Positions 9,970-21,159 of a stretch of DNA of 64,000 nt are shown one piece after another. The position numbers and the translations under genes are program-made. The DNA is from Mermis nigrescens (taxonomy: Eukaryota; Nematoda; Enoplea; Mermithida; Mermithidae). The notes under the pieces were generated by a model. It was not told the DNA's origin. It made no database searches and worked only from the letters and a program-made list of their open reading frames with translations. The stretch is taken from NCBI GenBank assembly GCA_036768485.1, contig JAVLUZ010000199.1, forward strand, positions 1 to 64,000. Direction: 5' to 3'. Positions within the stretch are counted from its first letter, which is position 1. Each line of letters opens with the position of its first letter.

Positions 9970-12900
9970 CTTGAGATCAAGATGTATAATTTTATTTTCA
10001 TGCATGTGCCTGACGCCTTCCAAAATTTGCCGCACCAGCCTTTTGGCTATAGACTCGACCGGTACGTACATAGGATTCGCGACAAGATCAAATAAATCGC
10101 CGCCAAGCACGCTTAAAATAACAATTAGAGTACACGTCGAAGGAAAGTAAGGATAGGTAAAATTAATTTGATAAATTTAAAAAAAATGACTTTACCTACT
10201 AAATTCTATTTAAATAAACTAAACACGAAAAATTATACGAATTAGCTTACGGTCAACTAAGTCTGCCGAAACCGTGAATCTGAAAGTTTTCATGCTAAGC
10301 GTTGTAAAGTGCTTACAGCTTTTTTGTTGGCCGTCTTAGCACGGAATCTAAATAAAATTTGCGGTTTTTTGTTCTTCGGTTGACGCCAAGAAGACTCTGA
10401 ACACTCAGTCGTGCGGGCCTGGCCCATAGGAGCGGCACCAAAGTTCTGGGAGTGCAAAATTTTTTATGGCCTCAAAAATGGTGGTATGGCGAAAAAAACA
10501 CCATTTTTCAACGTTTGTCATCGAGCACTATCCTTTGGCATCAAAAAATTGCGGAAAACAAGAAAAAAATTCGAAAATTGAATTCTGGGGTATTTTGATT
10601 TTCTGGGGATTCATACCCCCCAAAATTCCCCCCTAACACCTCACACCCAGGTATGGCCAGGCATCACTAAGAGCCGTAATAAATATATAAATAGATGGTG
10701 AAATAATATTTTTAAGGGTCTGCATTCAGTTACCGGCTCAAGCTGGTCTCATTTCGTTTTCAATATTCGCCATATTCGAGAGAAATCTCGTTATACTGTC
10801 CGTGCCCTTTTGGGTATGGCTGCCAGTTTCCAGGTAAATGCGAATCAAAACGAAAACTTGCACTCTATTTTGTTTCTAATTTAGCTTTTGGTAATTATAA
10901 AACCAATGTTCGTTTTTCGCTCTTTGCTTCCAAACAGGATAAAATAGAAACAAAGCAAACATTAGTTTTTCGTTTTCCGATTTTGTTTAGTTTAACGCAA
11001 AAACAAATCAAACTTTCGTATTTCGTTTTTCGGTTTTAGCTCAGTGCTTACTAAACCAAATCAAAAACTCGTTTTTCTATAATCGATCTTCGCTCTATGT
11101 GCCAAACATATCATTCAGGCGCTCGTTTTTCGAATCTTGTTATATTTTCGGTGCACGATAAAGCGAATCAAATGGTGGTTTTTTGTTTCGCGATTTTAAG
11201 TCTCTGCAAATTGGAAAGCAGTCAGGCGCTCGTTTCTTATTTTTCGCTCTTTACTAAATTCTAACAAAAACAAATCGAGTGCTCGTTTTTCTACCATCAA
11301 ATAAAATCTATGTGCCGCAAATATGAATCGAGTGCTTGTTTTCGAATTTTTAATTTAGCTTAATGCGGTAGAAGAGGATTTAACGCTCGTTTTTCGTTTC
11401 TTGGTCTTACTTCACTGCAAAATAAAACCAATCGTGCCCTTGTTTTCAGTGCGTTGTTTTTGGGTATTGTTGTAGGCAACCGCGTAACAGGTAAATTCAA
11501 ACAAAAGCGTGCCTTAAATTAGTTTCTGCCGTGCCAAAAGCTTAGCGAATATTTGTTCTCTTATCATGAAGATAAGTAGACAGCACGCAATGCGTACGTT
11601 GGTTGGCCGCACGTACATAAGATATATTAATTCACGGTTAAGCATATTCATGTATGCGTAGGAATTCTGAGCGGTCAGGCTAAAAATTTTCAAAATGTGC
11701 CTTTTTTGGGCTAAAAAACATCGAATACACGTCAAAAACTCTGTCTTTAGACGTTTTAAACAATGCTCGTCCTTTCAAGAGCATAAAAACATAAAAAACT
11801 TTTAATAAATCAAGAAAATTGAACAAAGATAGTCAAAACAAATGTATATGGCGCTAAGCACCGAAAATTTGGGACCTTTGAGCCAAAAATGAGCTAAAAA
11901 CACTTAAAAAAGCATACTTTCCATAATTTTTCAAAATATCAACGATTCTGGAAGGGTCAGCAACCATTTTGCGTGGAAGAAGTCAGTAGCATACGTGGGC
12001 AGCACCGAAATTCTGGAGGGTCGCAAGATTTTTCAAAGGTCAAAAAAAATGGTCTTTAACATGGTGGTATGGTGAAAAAACCCACGTTTCTCATAGAGCA
12101 CTATCCATGGGCATCAAGAAATTGCGAACAAAACAAAAAAAATTTTAAAAATTTAATTCTGGGGGAAGATATTTTTATTTCTGGGGGGTGTCTTGGTTTC
12201 TGGGGGTGCATACCCCGAACACCCTACGCCCAGGTGTGGTCAGCAGCCGTTTTGCGGGGGGGGGGTCAAAACCAGGAATCGACCGGCTAGTCCCGGCTAG
12301 TCCAAAGTGCCGGAACCGGTTCTCCACGTAGGGCCTATCAGAGTCAATGCCCCTAACCCCGTTTCCGGCAAAATTTCTCCACCGAAGGGGGGTTTAGGGG
12401 CTCGGAAACGGGGTACCCCACTATTCAGATGAGAATGTGACCCCATTTCCGTCGGTGGTTTCTCCGCCCTATAAGTAATTCAAAGTGACGTAACCAGGGT
12501 TCCCCAAGTAGGGCCTATCAGGGTAAACCCCCCGACCCCGTTTCCGGCAAAATTTCATAAAATGAATGGGGTTTCAGAAGCTTGGAAACGGGGTACCCCA
12601 TTATTCAAATAAGGTGATTCCGTTTCCGTTGGGGGTTTTTCCGCCCTTGAGGTAGTCAAAAGTGCCGGAACCTGGGTTGGGGTGTTGATCCTATGGGGCT
12701 CTACTTGGGAAACTCCGGTTCCGGCCCTTTAGACGACTCCCAGGGCAGAAAAAGCACCGACGCAACCGGGGTCAGCAACATATATGAATAATAAGGTATC
12801 CCGTTTCTGAGCCTCTGAACCCCCTTCCATGGGTAGAATTTTGCCGGAAACGGGATTAAAGGTGTCAACCCTAATGGGCCATCCGGTTCCAGCACTTCGG

Positions 12901-15900
12901 ACTTCTCATATGACGGAGAAACTCTCGACGGAAGTGGGATCAGCTACTCGTATGAATAATGGGGTACCCCATTTCCGAGCCCCTAAACCCCGAATAATGG
13001 GGTACCCCATTTCCGAGGCCCTAAACCCCACTCTGTGGGTAAAATTTTGCCGGAAACGGGGTTGGGGTGTTGACCCTGATGAGTCCTACTTGAGGAACCC
13101 CAGCTCCGGCTCATTGGATCGTTTCCGTTTCTGTTTCCGGCTTTTACCCATCGTTTCCGTTTCCGGCTTTTGCCCACTTTTCCCTTATCGTTTCCGGATT
13201 TTGCTCATCATTTCCGTTTCCGGATTTTACCCACACCCCATAAGATAGCACATAATCCAAAATGCAGCTTTGACTCGAAATACACTTAGACGCATTCAAG
13301 TTTTACTGTAGTACAAGAAAAGGAAAGAAAACGATTGTTTAAACCCTATGGCAAGCAGCCCAAACTAATGCCTGTATATGTATCGACCTAATTAAGCGGG
13401 AATGGTATCAATCTAAGTAGGAGTACTAGCACCTACGTTAGTCTGAGTCTAAGCCTAGGAAAAATGTAGAAGTTTGAAAAAATCAACAGCTGTTACGACT
13501 ATACTTTGTAGAGGCGCACAGACCAGGGTACTTTTGACTCTTGTGAAAAGAAAGAAGTGACTTTCAGTCAGCCAGGTTTATTTATATTTATCTATACCAT
13601 ATTTATACTTTATCTTTATCTTTATCTTCATCTTTTTGGTTCCTTTATCTTGCAAATTATCTTTATCTTTATCTTTCTTAATTTTTTATCTTTATCGTTA
13701 TCTTTATCTTCTAAATTTTAAAATTTCAACTTTATCTTTATCTTTTATCTTGCGAAAAATCCTAATATTTTACTACACTATTGCTGAACCTTCCAGAATC
13801 GTTGATATTTTGCAAAATTGTAAAAGTATGCTTTTTTAAGTGTGTTTAGCTCATTTTTGGCTCAAAGGTCCCAAATTTTTGGTGCTTAGCGCCATATGCA
13901 CATTTTTTGACTATCTCTGCTCAATTTCCTTGATTTATTTAAAGTTTTTTATGTTTTTATGTTCTAGAAAGAACGAGCATTGTTTAAAACGTCTAAAACA
14001 GAGTTTTGACGTGTATCCGATGTTTTTTAGCCCAAAAAAGACACTTTTGAAAATTTTTCAAGCCTGACCGCTCAGAATTCCCACGCATACATGAATATGC
14101 TTAAGCGTGAATTAATATATCTTACGTGCGGCCAACCAACGTACGCATTGCGTGCTGTCTACTTATCTTTATGATAAGAAAACAAATATTCGCTAAGCTT
14201 TTGGCACGGCAGAAACTAATTTAAGGCACGTTTTTGTTTGAATTTACCTGTTACGCGGTTGCCTACAACAATACCCAAAAACAACGCACTGAAAACAAGG
14301 GCACGATTGGTTTTATTTTGCAGTGAAGTAAGACCAAGAAACGAAAAACGAGCGTTAAATCCTCTTCTACCGCATTAAGCTAAATTAAAAATTCGAAAAC
14401 AAGCACTCGATTCATATTTGCGGCACATAGATTTTATTTGATGGTAGAAAAACGAGCACTCGATTTGTTTTTGTTAGAATTTAGTAAAGAGCGAAAAATA
14501 AAAAACGAGCGCCTGACTGCTTTCCAATTTGCAGAGACTTAAAATCGCGAAACAAAAAACCACCATTTGATTCGCTTTATCGTGCACCGAAAATATAACA
14601 AAATTCGAAAAACGAGCGCCTGAATGATATGTTTGGCACATAGAGCGAAGATCGATTATAGAAAAACGAGTTTTTGATTTGGTTTAGTAAGCACTGAGCT
14701 AAAACCGAAAAACGAAATACGAAAGTTTGATTTGTTTTTGCGTTAAACTAAACAAAATCGGAAAACGAAAAACTAATGTTTGCTTTGTTTCTATTTTATC
14801 CTGTTTGGAAGCAAAGAGCGAAAAACGAACATTGGTTTTATAATTACCAAAAGCTAAATTAGAAACAAAATAGAGTGCAACTTTTCGTTTTGATTCGCAT
14901 TTACCTGTAAACTGGCAGCCATACCCAAAAGGGCACGGACATTATACGACATTATGAAATGTGCGTGCCCTCAACTGCCAAAGCTCCCCGCGACCCGAAC
15001 GAGAAACGAACTGTCAACATTTTTCCATTTTTAAAGCGGTCGCGCGCCTTCAAAACGAGAATTATTAGTTCGCTTTTGGAAAATGGTCGCGCGCATTGAA
15101 AAACGAGAAACGAACGCACGCTGTTGACCACGCCCACTAATAGGAGTACCTGCTCTGTGCTAAAATAGTGTACCTATACTTGATACATACACCTATTCTT
15201 AACGTGTATACACCTGCAAAGCGTACAAAAGCCTGTCACCAGTGGCTGATTTAGATTTATTGACAAGGGAGCGGAACCCAAAATTTTCCTAAATTTGTTA
15301 AAAATTGTGTCTAAAAATTCGTATATTGTGCTCAAACTCAGGCGCGTAGCTCTGGGGGAATGGGGGGTCCGGACCACACCTGGGCGTAGGGGGGTTGGGG
15401 GATATGCATCCCCCAGAAACCAAAATACCCCCCCCGAAATCAAAATACCCCCCAGAATTCAATTATTCGATATTTTTTTGTTTTTTTCGCAATTTTTTTG
15501 ATGCCAATGGATAGTGCTCGATGAGAAACCTTGAAAAATGGTGTTTTTTCACCATACCACCATTTTTAAGGGCAATTTTTTACCTTTGAAAAATCTTGCA
15601 CCCCCCCTACCCGCGCCTCTCAGAATTTTGGTGCTTCCCACGTGTGGTCCGGATTGGACTCCCCGAAATTCAGAAAAAACCGGAAAAATAGGACTTTTTA
15701 AACGTTATTTTGTGCAATTTTTGGCCTTTTTGGACCCCGGACCCCTAAAATTGGTGTTGGTCCCCCAAAATAGGACGGCCAGCTACACGTGCCTGCTCAA
15801 ACTAACAGTTTTTTGCTCTTTTGACAGGCTAAATTATTTCTGACGAAAAAAAAGTGAAAAATTTTCTAAACTTTCTGAAGTTTTGTTATGAAAAACTAGC

Positions 15901-18199
15901 AAAATTAATGCTGAAATCAGAACAAATCGCCGGAAAACAATCGAGAAATTATTGAAGGGGCTACAAAATATTTTTCTGTACATAAACTACTCTTCTGACG
16001 TAAATTTAAGTTTTTTAGAGCGCCAAGAGAGTCAGTAAATGAAATTAATGAGTACGACTCAGTGCGAAACGCCGGAAAAATTTGAAAAATTGTGATAATG
16101 GCTGGAATCATTGAAAAATACACATCTACTCTTCATTGCGCATAAATATTTTTTGACGACAGGGGTGGCCAGGCCAGTCAACCCCCGCCCCCATTAAATC
16201 CGCCAGTGCCTGTCATATATCAGTTCTAGCCGTCTAGATGTCAGCGCGAGTAAATAGCAAGGAGGAGACAGGCACATGCGTGGCTTAGGGACTAGTAGAA
16301 GAAGGAATCGCGGAGGGGGCGCCCACTTACCATATTGCCTAAAGTAGTTGGCTAGGTAAAAGATGAATATATTTATATCTACATACTTTACAAGGATTTT
16401 CGGCTATCAACTATCGTAATTTCTCAAATTGTTCCGGGACTGACTTAGGGATATATAATGATATGATCAAATTTATTATGTCTGTTGGAGGGTTGGAATG
16501 AATTTTCTGTAGTTTTCTTCCACTTATTAGCATAAATTCTGTAAGTTTATAATTTTGCGTAAAACGATTGAATGAATTCGCTCTGAATGCAGAAAGACAG
16601 GGAATAATGAAGTAATTAAAGTCTCGATATGTCTTCCTGTCTATATTTAGCCAGTTTTAGTTTAAGTGAAAGAAATTTATTCATTTTTTGCATAAAATTG
16701 CTTAAAATTGTGAAATTTCCCGAAAAATTCTTGCATTAGAAAATCATTCTGAACAAAAGCAGACAAAATAAAAAGGCTAAAAACGCTATTCTGCACTGTG
16801 AATAGCTGATTTTTGCACAAATTTTTGACTGTTTTAGAAAAAATTTGGCGTTCCATCCACACTTGAGGTAGGTTTGCACCCCAACCCAGAAGATGAACCC
16901 CCAGATTACTATGGACCCCCAGAATTATATTTGTTTGTAGTAACATTTTTTGCAAGTTTGCCCGACCTGACCCCCTAGAATTTTCTTGCTGCCCTCATAT
17001 GGTGCCATCCCCACAAAAATCCCAGATTCGCCAATGCTTAATACATAATATCAGTGGCACGCATAAGTGTTCCTGAAGGAGGTTGGGGGTTTGACCCCCA
17101 GAATGGCTACAGATCCCGCAAAATAGCTGCGATTTTCCCAGAATTGCCGATTTTTCATAAAGAAATTGTGAAAAGCGTGCCTTTTCTTGCATTTTTGGCT
17201 GATTTTACTGGCGGATTTTGAGGGGCGCCGGGGCGGCCACCCCTTCCCTGTCGTAAAAAATACGAGTATTTGCGGCGCAATAAAGAATTTACGTCAGAAA
17301 TGTAGTATTTCTACAGAACAAACATTTTGTAGCTCATATAATGATTTCTCAGTGTTTTTCGGCGATTTGTGTTGATTTCTGTATTAATTTTGTTAGTTTT
17401 TCATTTGGAAAAAACTTCGGAAAGTTTAGAAAATTTTTTCTTTTTTGCGTCAGAAATAATTTAGCCTATAAAGAAATAACAAAAACTGGTACTTTGAGCA
17501 TAATATACGAATTTTTAGACATAATTTTTGACAATTTTAGGCAGATTTGGGTTCCACCCCCACTCAATAAATCCCAAATCCGTCACTGAGTGACAGGCTT
17601 TTGTACGCTTTGCATGTGTATACACGTTAAGAATAGGTGTGTGTATCAAGTCTAGGTACACTATTTAGCACAGAGCAGGCACTATAAGTGGGCGTGGTCA
17701 GCAGCGTGCCTTCGTTTCTCGTTTTTAAACGCGCGCGACCATTTTCCAAAAACGAACTTACAATGCTCCTTTTGAAGGCGCGCGACCGCTTTAAAAATGG
17801 AAAAATGTTGACAGTTCGTTTCTCGTTCGGGTCGCGGGGAGCTTTGGCAGTTGAGGGCACGCACAATGAAATATTGTCATAAGCTTATTCGATTTTAACT
17901 GCTTACTATTCAAGAACGAATATTATGTTCGACCCAGTGTCAAACGTCTGGTACAGTTGGATCAAATTTTTGTGATTCAGTCGCACCATCATACGCATTT
18001 CTCGTTGCGCACGCTTTCTAGCAAATTCGCTCGTGATATTGATGAACTTAGCCGCCCAACTAACATTCGTTGCTTTTTCAACAACCCGATAAACCACGCC
18101 ATTGGCGCCAATATTGAGTCGTTCGTAAACGATATATTCATCGAAAAAATTGGCAGGTAGATTGTTTTGCGCTTCACTTTGATTCGTGGTTACGTTGAC
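9970..18199 (-). CDS. Titin/UNC-89-type Ser/Thr kinase domain, two exons seen (partial)
   Basis: Exon 17907-18199 encodes the N-lobe: IVYERLNIGANGVVYRVVEK (glycine loop), WAAKFINI (the VAIK-type lysine), an REMRMMVRLNHKNLI helix-C region with its Glu, and FVLEY at the hinge. A GTAAGC donor follows. Exon 9970-10111 continues in phase with VLGGDLFDLV (subdomain V), a helix and IIHLDLK. The HLDLK form and GGDLFD hinge are typical of the titin, twitchin, obscurin/UNC-89 and MLCK group. That group acts on muscle sarcomeres or myosin light chains. The intron of about 7.8 kb is packed with transposons. The exons for the DFG and C-lobe, and those upstream (Ig/Fn3 in this group), were not found, so the gene runs beyond what I can see. 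Confidence 0.75.
10428..10660 (+). repeat. Dispersed repeat family A, copy 3
   Basis: It has the same layout as the copy at 803: an AGTTCTGGGAGTGCAAAA start, a CACCATTTTTCAACGTTTGTC box, and GAATTCTGGGGTATTTTG. The close is CCCAGGTATGG. It lies in the kinase intron. Confidence 0.65.
11660..11930 (-). repeat. Dispersed repeat family B, copy 1
   Basis: Family B read on this strand has TTTTTAGCTCATTTTTGGCTC, GCGCCATAT, AGAAAGAACGAGCATTG, AAACGTCTAAAAC and AGCCCAAAAA, ending in CAGAATTCCTACGCATACATG. This copy forms the inner end of the left arm of the 10797-14941 element. Its mate in the right arm is at 13815-14085. Other copies lie near 39240-39480, 44280-44575 and 60985-61245. Confidence 0.6.
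11997..12240 (+). repeat. Dispersed repeat family A, copy 4
   Basis: It has the CGTGGGCAGCACCGAAATTC start, CCACGTTTCTCATAGAGCAC, and an A-rich tract before AATTCTGGGGGAAG. It lies between the arms of the 10797-14941 element. The plus-strand frame 12069-12290 is repeat sequence. Confidence 0.65.
12290..13240. repeat. GC-rich foldback made of inverted tandem monomers of about 185 bp
   Basis: The monomer order is GTGCCGGAACC, TAGGGCCTATCAG, CCCCGTTTCCGGCAAAATTT, then GGAAACGGGGTACCCCA. Two monomers run forward (12300-12690) and two or three run in reverse (12700-13130). The right flank ends in CGTTTCCGTTTCCGG repeats. Base composition is far richer in GC than its surroundings. The frames 12701-12895, 12829-13248 and 12983-13177 are made of this repeat and are not genes. 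Confidence 0.75.
13597..13790. repeat. GATAAA microsatellite-bearing repeat, inverted copy
   Basis: TTTATC/TATCTT runs here carry the same joints as the repeat at 4490-4645 but in reverse orientation (CTTATC...TTCCTTTATCTTGCAAATTA). The open frame at 13636-13839 is this repeat. Confidence 0.65.
13815..14085 (+). repeat. Dispersed repeat family B, copy 2
   Basis: This is the forward copy of family B at the inner end of the right arm of the 10797-14941 element. It matches 11660-11930 in inverse, and the copy at 44280 in the same direction with about one difference in five bases by eye. Confidence 0.6.
14960..17865. mobile_element. Long-TIR element, 6-bp target duplication (family TGTGCGTGCCCT), copy 2
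   Basis: The ends TGTGCGTGCCCTCAACTGCC and its inverse close to GCACGCACA are flanked by ATGAAA on both sides (14954-14959 and 17866-17871). The arms, about 370 bp long, are 14960-15330 and 17530-17865. The interior (15330-17530) holds a reversed family-A repeat (15345-15650), degenerate repeat arms near 15840-16200 and 17250-17520, and no long coding frame. It sits 18 bases to the right of the 10797-14941 element and shares its terminal motif, so it belongs to the same family of non-autonomous elements. Confidence 0.8.
15345..15650 (-). repeat. Dispersed repeat family A, reversed copy
   Basis: On the minus strand this reads CGTGGGAAGCACCAAAATTC, a CACCATTTTTCAAGGTTTCTC box, and GAATTCTGGGGGGTATTTTG. 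It lies inside the 14960-17865 element. The frames 15174-15443, 15295-15501 and 15538-15843 come from this repeat. Confidence 0.6.
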
Positions 18200-18668
18200 C
18201 TGACCAAAATCAACAAAACTAATGATGAAGCGTCAGCGTCGGCAAAAGGCGATATTTGATCATCTATTAACGACCATTGAGGAGGAGGAGAAACGTACGC
18301 TTAAGAATACTGAAAGTCGAGTGATCCTAAATTTTAGTTTACTCATAAACAATGGTAACTCTGCGTCTAATTGCATTTTCGTGTTCCGAAATCGTTTCTT
18401 CCTCAAGCGCGAGTTGCGCGTGTGTGTCTAAGGAATTAACAAAGAAATACCCTTCTCGGCGGTAGTTTTATTTGCTGGCAGATATGCCCCCAAATTAATT
18501 ATGCCTGAAAACTTTTGTAATTTTGGCAGATTTCTCTTTAGCATCATAAAACTTTGTTCATTCTGTTGTACGTTGTTCCAAAGTTTATAAGAAAGCGGAA
18601 GAATGCGCACATCGATACTGAATAAACTGCATTGTGATCGTACTCTTCGATTTGTTGCCATCAATATC
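18200..18668. other. Intron or flank between the kinase exon and the Polinton
   Basis: Open frames exist on both strands (18222-18431 plus and 18428-18679 minus) but neither matches a family I know. The minus-strand one could be part of the host kinase gene upstream of the N-lobe exon. No Ig or Fn3 signature is clear enough to claim. Confidence 0.3.
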
Positions 18669-19035
18669 AGGTAACGCATGCTACCCCAGACCGCACCTAG
18701 GTCTAGGTGGTATGCGCAGCGCGCTCATATGCATATGTTTTGTGCCCAGTTTTCAGTTATGTAAACAAGATTTAGTTACACGTGTTTTGTGCAGCTTTGT
18801 CGTCAGTATCACGCAGTATAGTTGTATGTGATATGTGTGCGGCAGGCGGATAATCCAATTAATTAGGTAAATACAGTGGGGTGTAGCAGGCGTCTTTCGC
18901 TGTTTTTTCAAGGTACAGTACTTTTCGTATTAAGTAAACAGTGCTGCTGGATAAAAATACCTACGTAAAATCACACGTTAATTAATACCTGTACATACTA
19001 GCTTTATGTTTCTGGTACTTAGCCATGGACTGGTT
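18669..19035 (+). repeat. Polinton left terminal inverted repeat
   Basis: It matches the inverse of 36566-36918 through GTAACGCATGCTAC, TTTTGTGCCCAGTTTTC, GTATCACGCAGTATAG, GGCAGGCGGATAATCCAATT and AGCCATGGA. The tip (about 18671-18715) is an imperfect palindrome, unlike the perfect one in the right repeat. A short insertion or deletion near 18965 and another near 19005 separate the two copies. Confidence 0.9.
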
Positions 19036-19251
19036 TTACTCGCTGTCCATATTACTAGTGCTAAGTATCTTTATAAATTAATATGTTCACTATGTGTAAA
19101 TTATTTTATTATTGCACCAAGTCCTTCACCAAATGTAATAAATTAAATTATCATAAATCGTATAAATATTTCGCCAGCACTTGCATTACAAGAGACGCCA
19201 TCAGTCCAGTATTAAACAAGTATATCGCTGTATTTAAATAAAAGTGCACGC

Positions 19252-21071
19252 TTAAATTTTAAACGAAGTTTCAGGTAAGTTGAACTCATCTATAAATAAA
19301 CCATCATGATTTATTTCCTCTAAATCATCATCCAAATCTTGTGCGTCAGAAAGTAAGATCTTTCGTTCCCACTTACTTAAACCAACATCGTCTAGCCCGC
19401 TGTTTGTTGGTTCTGGAGATGCGGGCGAGTCGAATGTAATCACTTGGTTGAACGGTTTTTTCTCGACTATAAGTGTATTGAAAATTTTCATAAAATCTTT
19501 TTAATTATTCAACAACAATAAAAATTTTATTTCATTATCAGTCTTAATGATTTTTTATTATACTAATTTAATTTTAAACGTTAAGGGCACATTATTTTAC
19601 ATAACAATCTAATTAATAGTAATTTAATTTTAGACGAAAACATCACACGTATTATTTTACATAATTTCCTATTAATAAATTCAATACAAAAAAAATCAAT
19701 ATATTTTAAAAAAATCATTGTTGCTGTACTAATGATTTATTATTATACTAATTTAATTTTAGATGTTAAGGGTACATTATTTTACATAAGTATTAACAAT
19801 CTGATTAATAGGCGGTGTAATAGTAATTTAATTTTAGACGATAACACCACAAATATTATTTTACATAAGTATTTATAAATAAATTGAATATAAAAATCAA
19901 TACATATTTTATAAATAATCATTGTTGTTGTACTTAATTTTGAAAAATATTAAAAAAATTTAATAAATTTTACCTTTAAAATATTTAAATATTTTTTACC
20001 TTCGTCTATAGTGGCCTGGACTATGTCGTGACGTTTCACTTTTTTCAGTTGCTGAACACCTTCAACAACGTCGTCGGATTTTTTCTTTTTCGAAAGCTGG
20101 TAGCCGCATTCTAAATCAAAACCTTTAATTAGTAACTATAATTTGACTATAAACATAAACAGAAAAAATTACTTGTAAACAAAAATAGTTTAATATATAT
20201 TTAGAAGAGTAATTTAGTTACGTGAATTATTTTATAAATTTCTTTTCTCACCTGGGCATTTGATGAAGCGTGTATCCAATTCGTTGCTTTCTCCTTTTAG
20301 CTTTATATCGTTCCCACGAAACCCAGGCTCGTTCGATTTCCAGTTGATAAAATCTTTAAAATCATGTATATAAAATAAAAAATGTAATCCTAGAACCATG
20401 CGCAACAAGTGTTTTATTAAAATAAATTTAGACGATAAAAAGCACGCATATTATTTGCATAACTATTTTTTTCACAAAAATGATTCAATAAATGACAGTA
20501 TACAATGACAATTCTAAAACAAAAAATTGTGGACATGATGAATATATTGTATTTTTATAAAAGTATTATTATTAATACTTGATATTTAAAAATAATATAA
20601 ATAAAACTTATCAGCAAGAAAATTTTAAATTATAATAATTTAGAATGAAATTAACATACCTTGCACTTCCTTTATAGCCGCGTCGATATATTTCTGCTGA
20701 TTTCGCCAGGCTTCAAACTGAGTCGGATTTAAACTGAATTTCTTGTTTTTCTCTTCGTTTTTAAATAACAGAATTTTGTCCGTTGTAACGCCCGGTTCGA
20801 CACTTGCCACAGTATCCCACGATAAATCAGTTTTATCAATCTTTAAGCCATATAGAAGGCCTTCCATGATTTGATTCGCTGCTTCTTTTAGTTTTTCGTA
20901 CTGGCAGAGCATAAGACTTATCCCATTTTTAGTAGGATAAATCTTTTCTTTGCCATAACCAAGATACTGCTTACATTCGCGAAAGCCAACATTAACGAAG
21001 TTGTTCCACCCTGAAACTATACAATAAATGCCTTTGCCTAATGCAAAATCATAACGACCTTTTTCCGTCAT
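19252..21071 (-). CDS. PC4-like ssDNA-binding protein, four exons (Polinton)
   Basis: The exons are 20660-21071, 20252-20353, 20000-20110 and 19252-19466 on the minus strand. All join in phase 1 with GT..AG borders and give 279 residues. The start ATG at 21071 is the first that keeps the domain intact. Residues of about 7-65 (YDFALGKGIYCIVSGWNNF to YPTKNGISLMLCQYEKL) resemble the PC4/p15 fold: strands, a Lys-Asn-Gly-Ile-Ser-Leu turn and a helix. PC4 proteins bind single-stranded DNA in transcription and replication. Exon 3 is a Lys-rich tract (SKKKKSDD) and exon 4 is acidic. It is transcribed away from the polymerase, from a shared upstream region holding 265-bp repeats. Its relative at 6988-7909 lacks exons 2-3. 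The PC4 identity is an inference from motif order. Confidence 0.7.
19545..19935. repeat. Direct tandem duplication of about 195 bp inside the last intron of the PC4-like gene
   Basis: Two copies (19545-19735 and 19736-19935) share AATGATTT.TTATTATACT, TAAGGG.ACATTATTTTACAT, CAATCT.ATTAATAG and TAATTTAATTTTAGACGA. They lie between exons 3 and 4 of the minus-strand gene. Confidence 0.7.
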
Positions 21072-21159
21072 ACTGAAATTTATTGAAATAAAATTTAACA
21101 CCGCCGCTGTTCGACTTAAATTTTATATAGAATGATTGACTTGGACCAAAAATTAACCA

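Larger units (their letters stand above)
10797..14941. mobile_element. Long-TIR element, 6-bp target duplication (family TGTCCGTGCCCT), copy 1
   Basis: The termini TGTCCGTGCCC and GGGCACGGACA are exact inverses. They are flanked by TTATAC on both sides (10791-10796 and 14942-14947). The arms of about 1.1 kb (10797-11930 and 13815-14941) pair over most of their length and contain many AAAACGAGCG-type words. The centre holds a family-A repeat, a GC-rich foldback and a GATAAA repeat. No transposase is present, so it is non-autonomous. The end sequence and 6-bp duplication match the next element at 14960-17865. I cannot name the superfamily. A 6-bp duplication is known for Polintons and a few other groups, but Polinton ends usually start with AG. 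Confidence 0.8.

Noticed and set aside
12829..13248. 139-residue plus frame
   Set aside because: It is built from the GC-rich inverted monomers; no protein signature and the frame is not kept in the other monomers.
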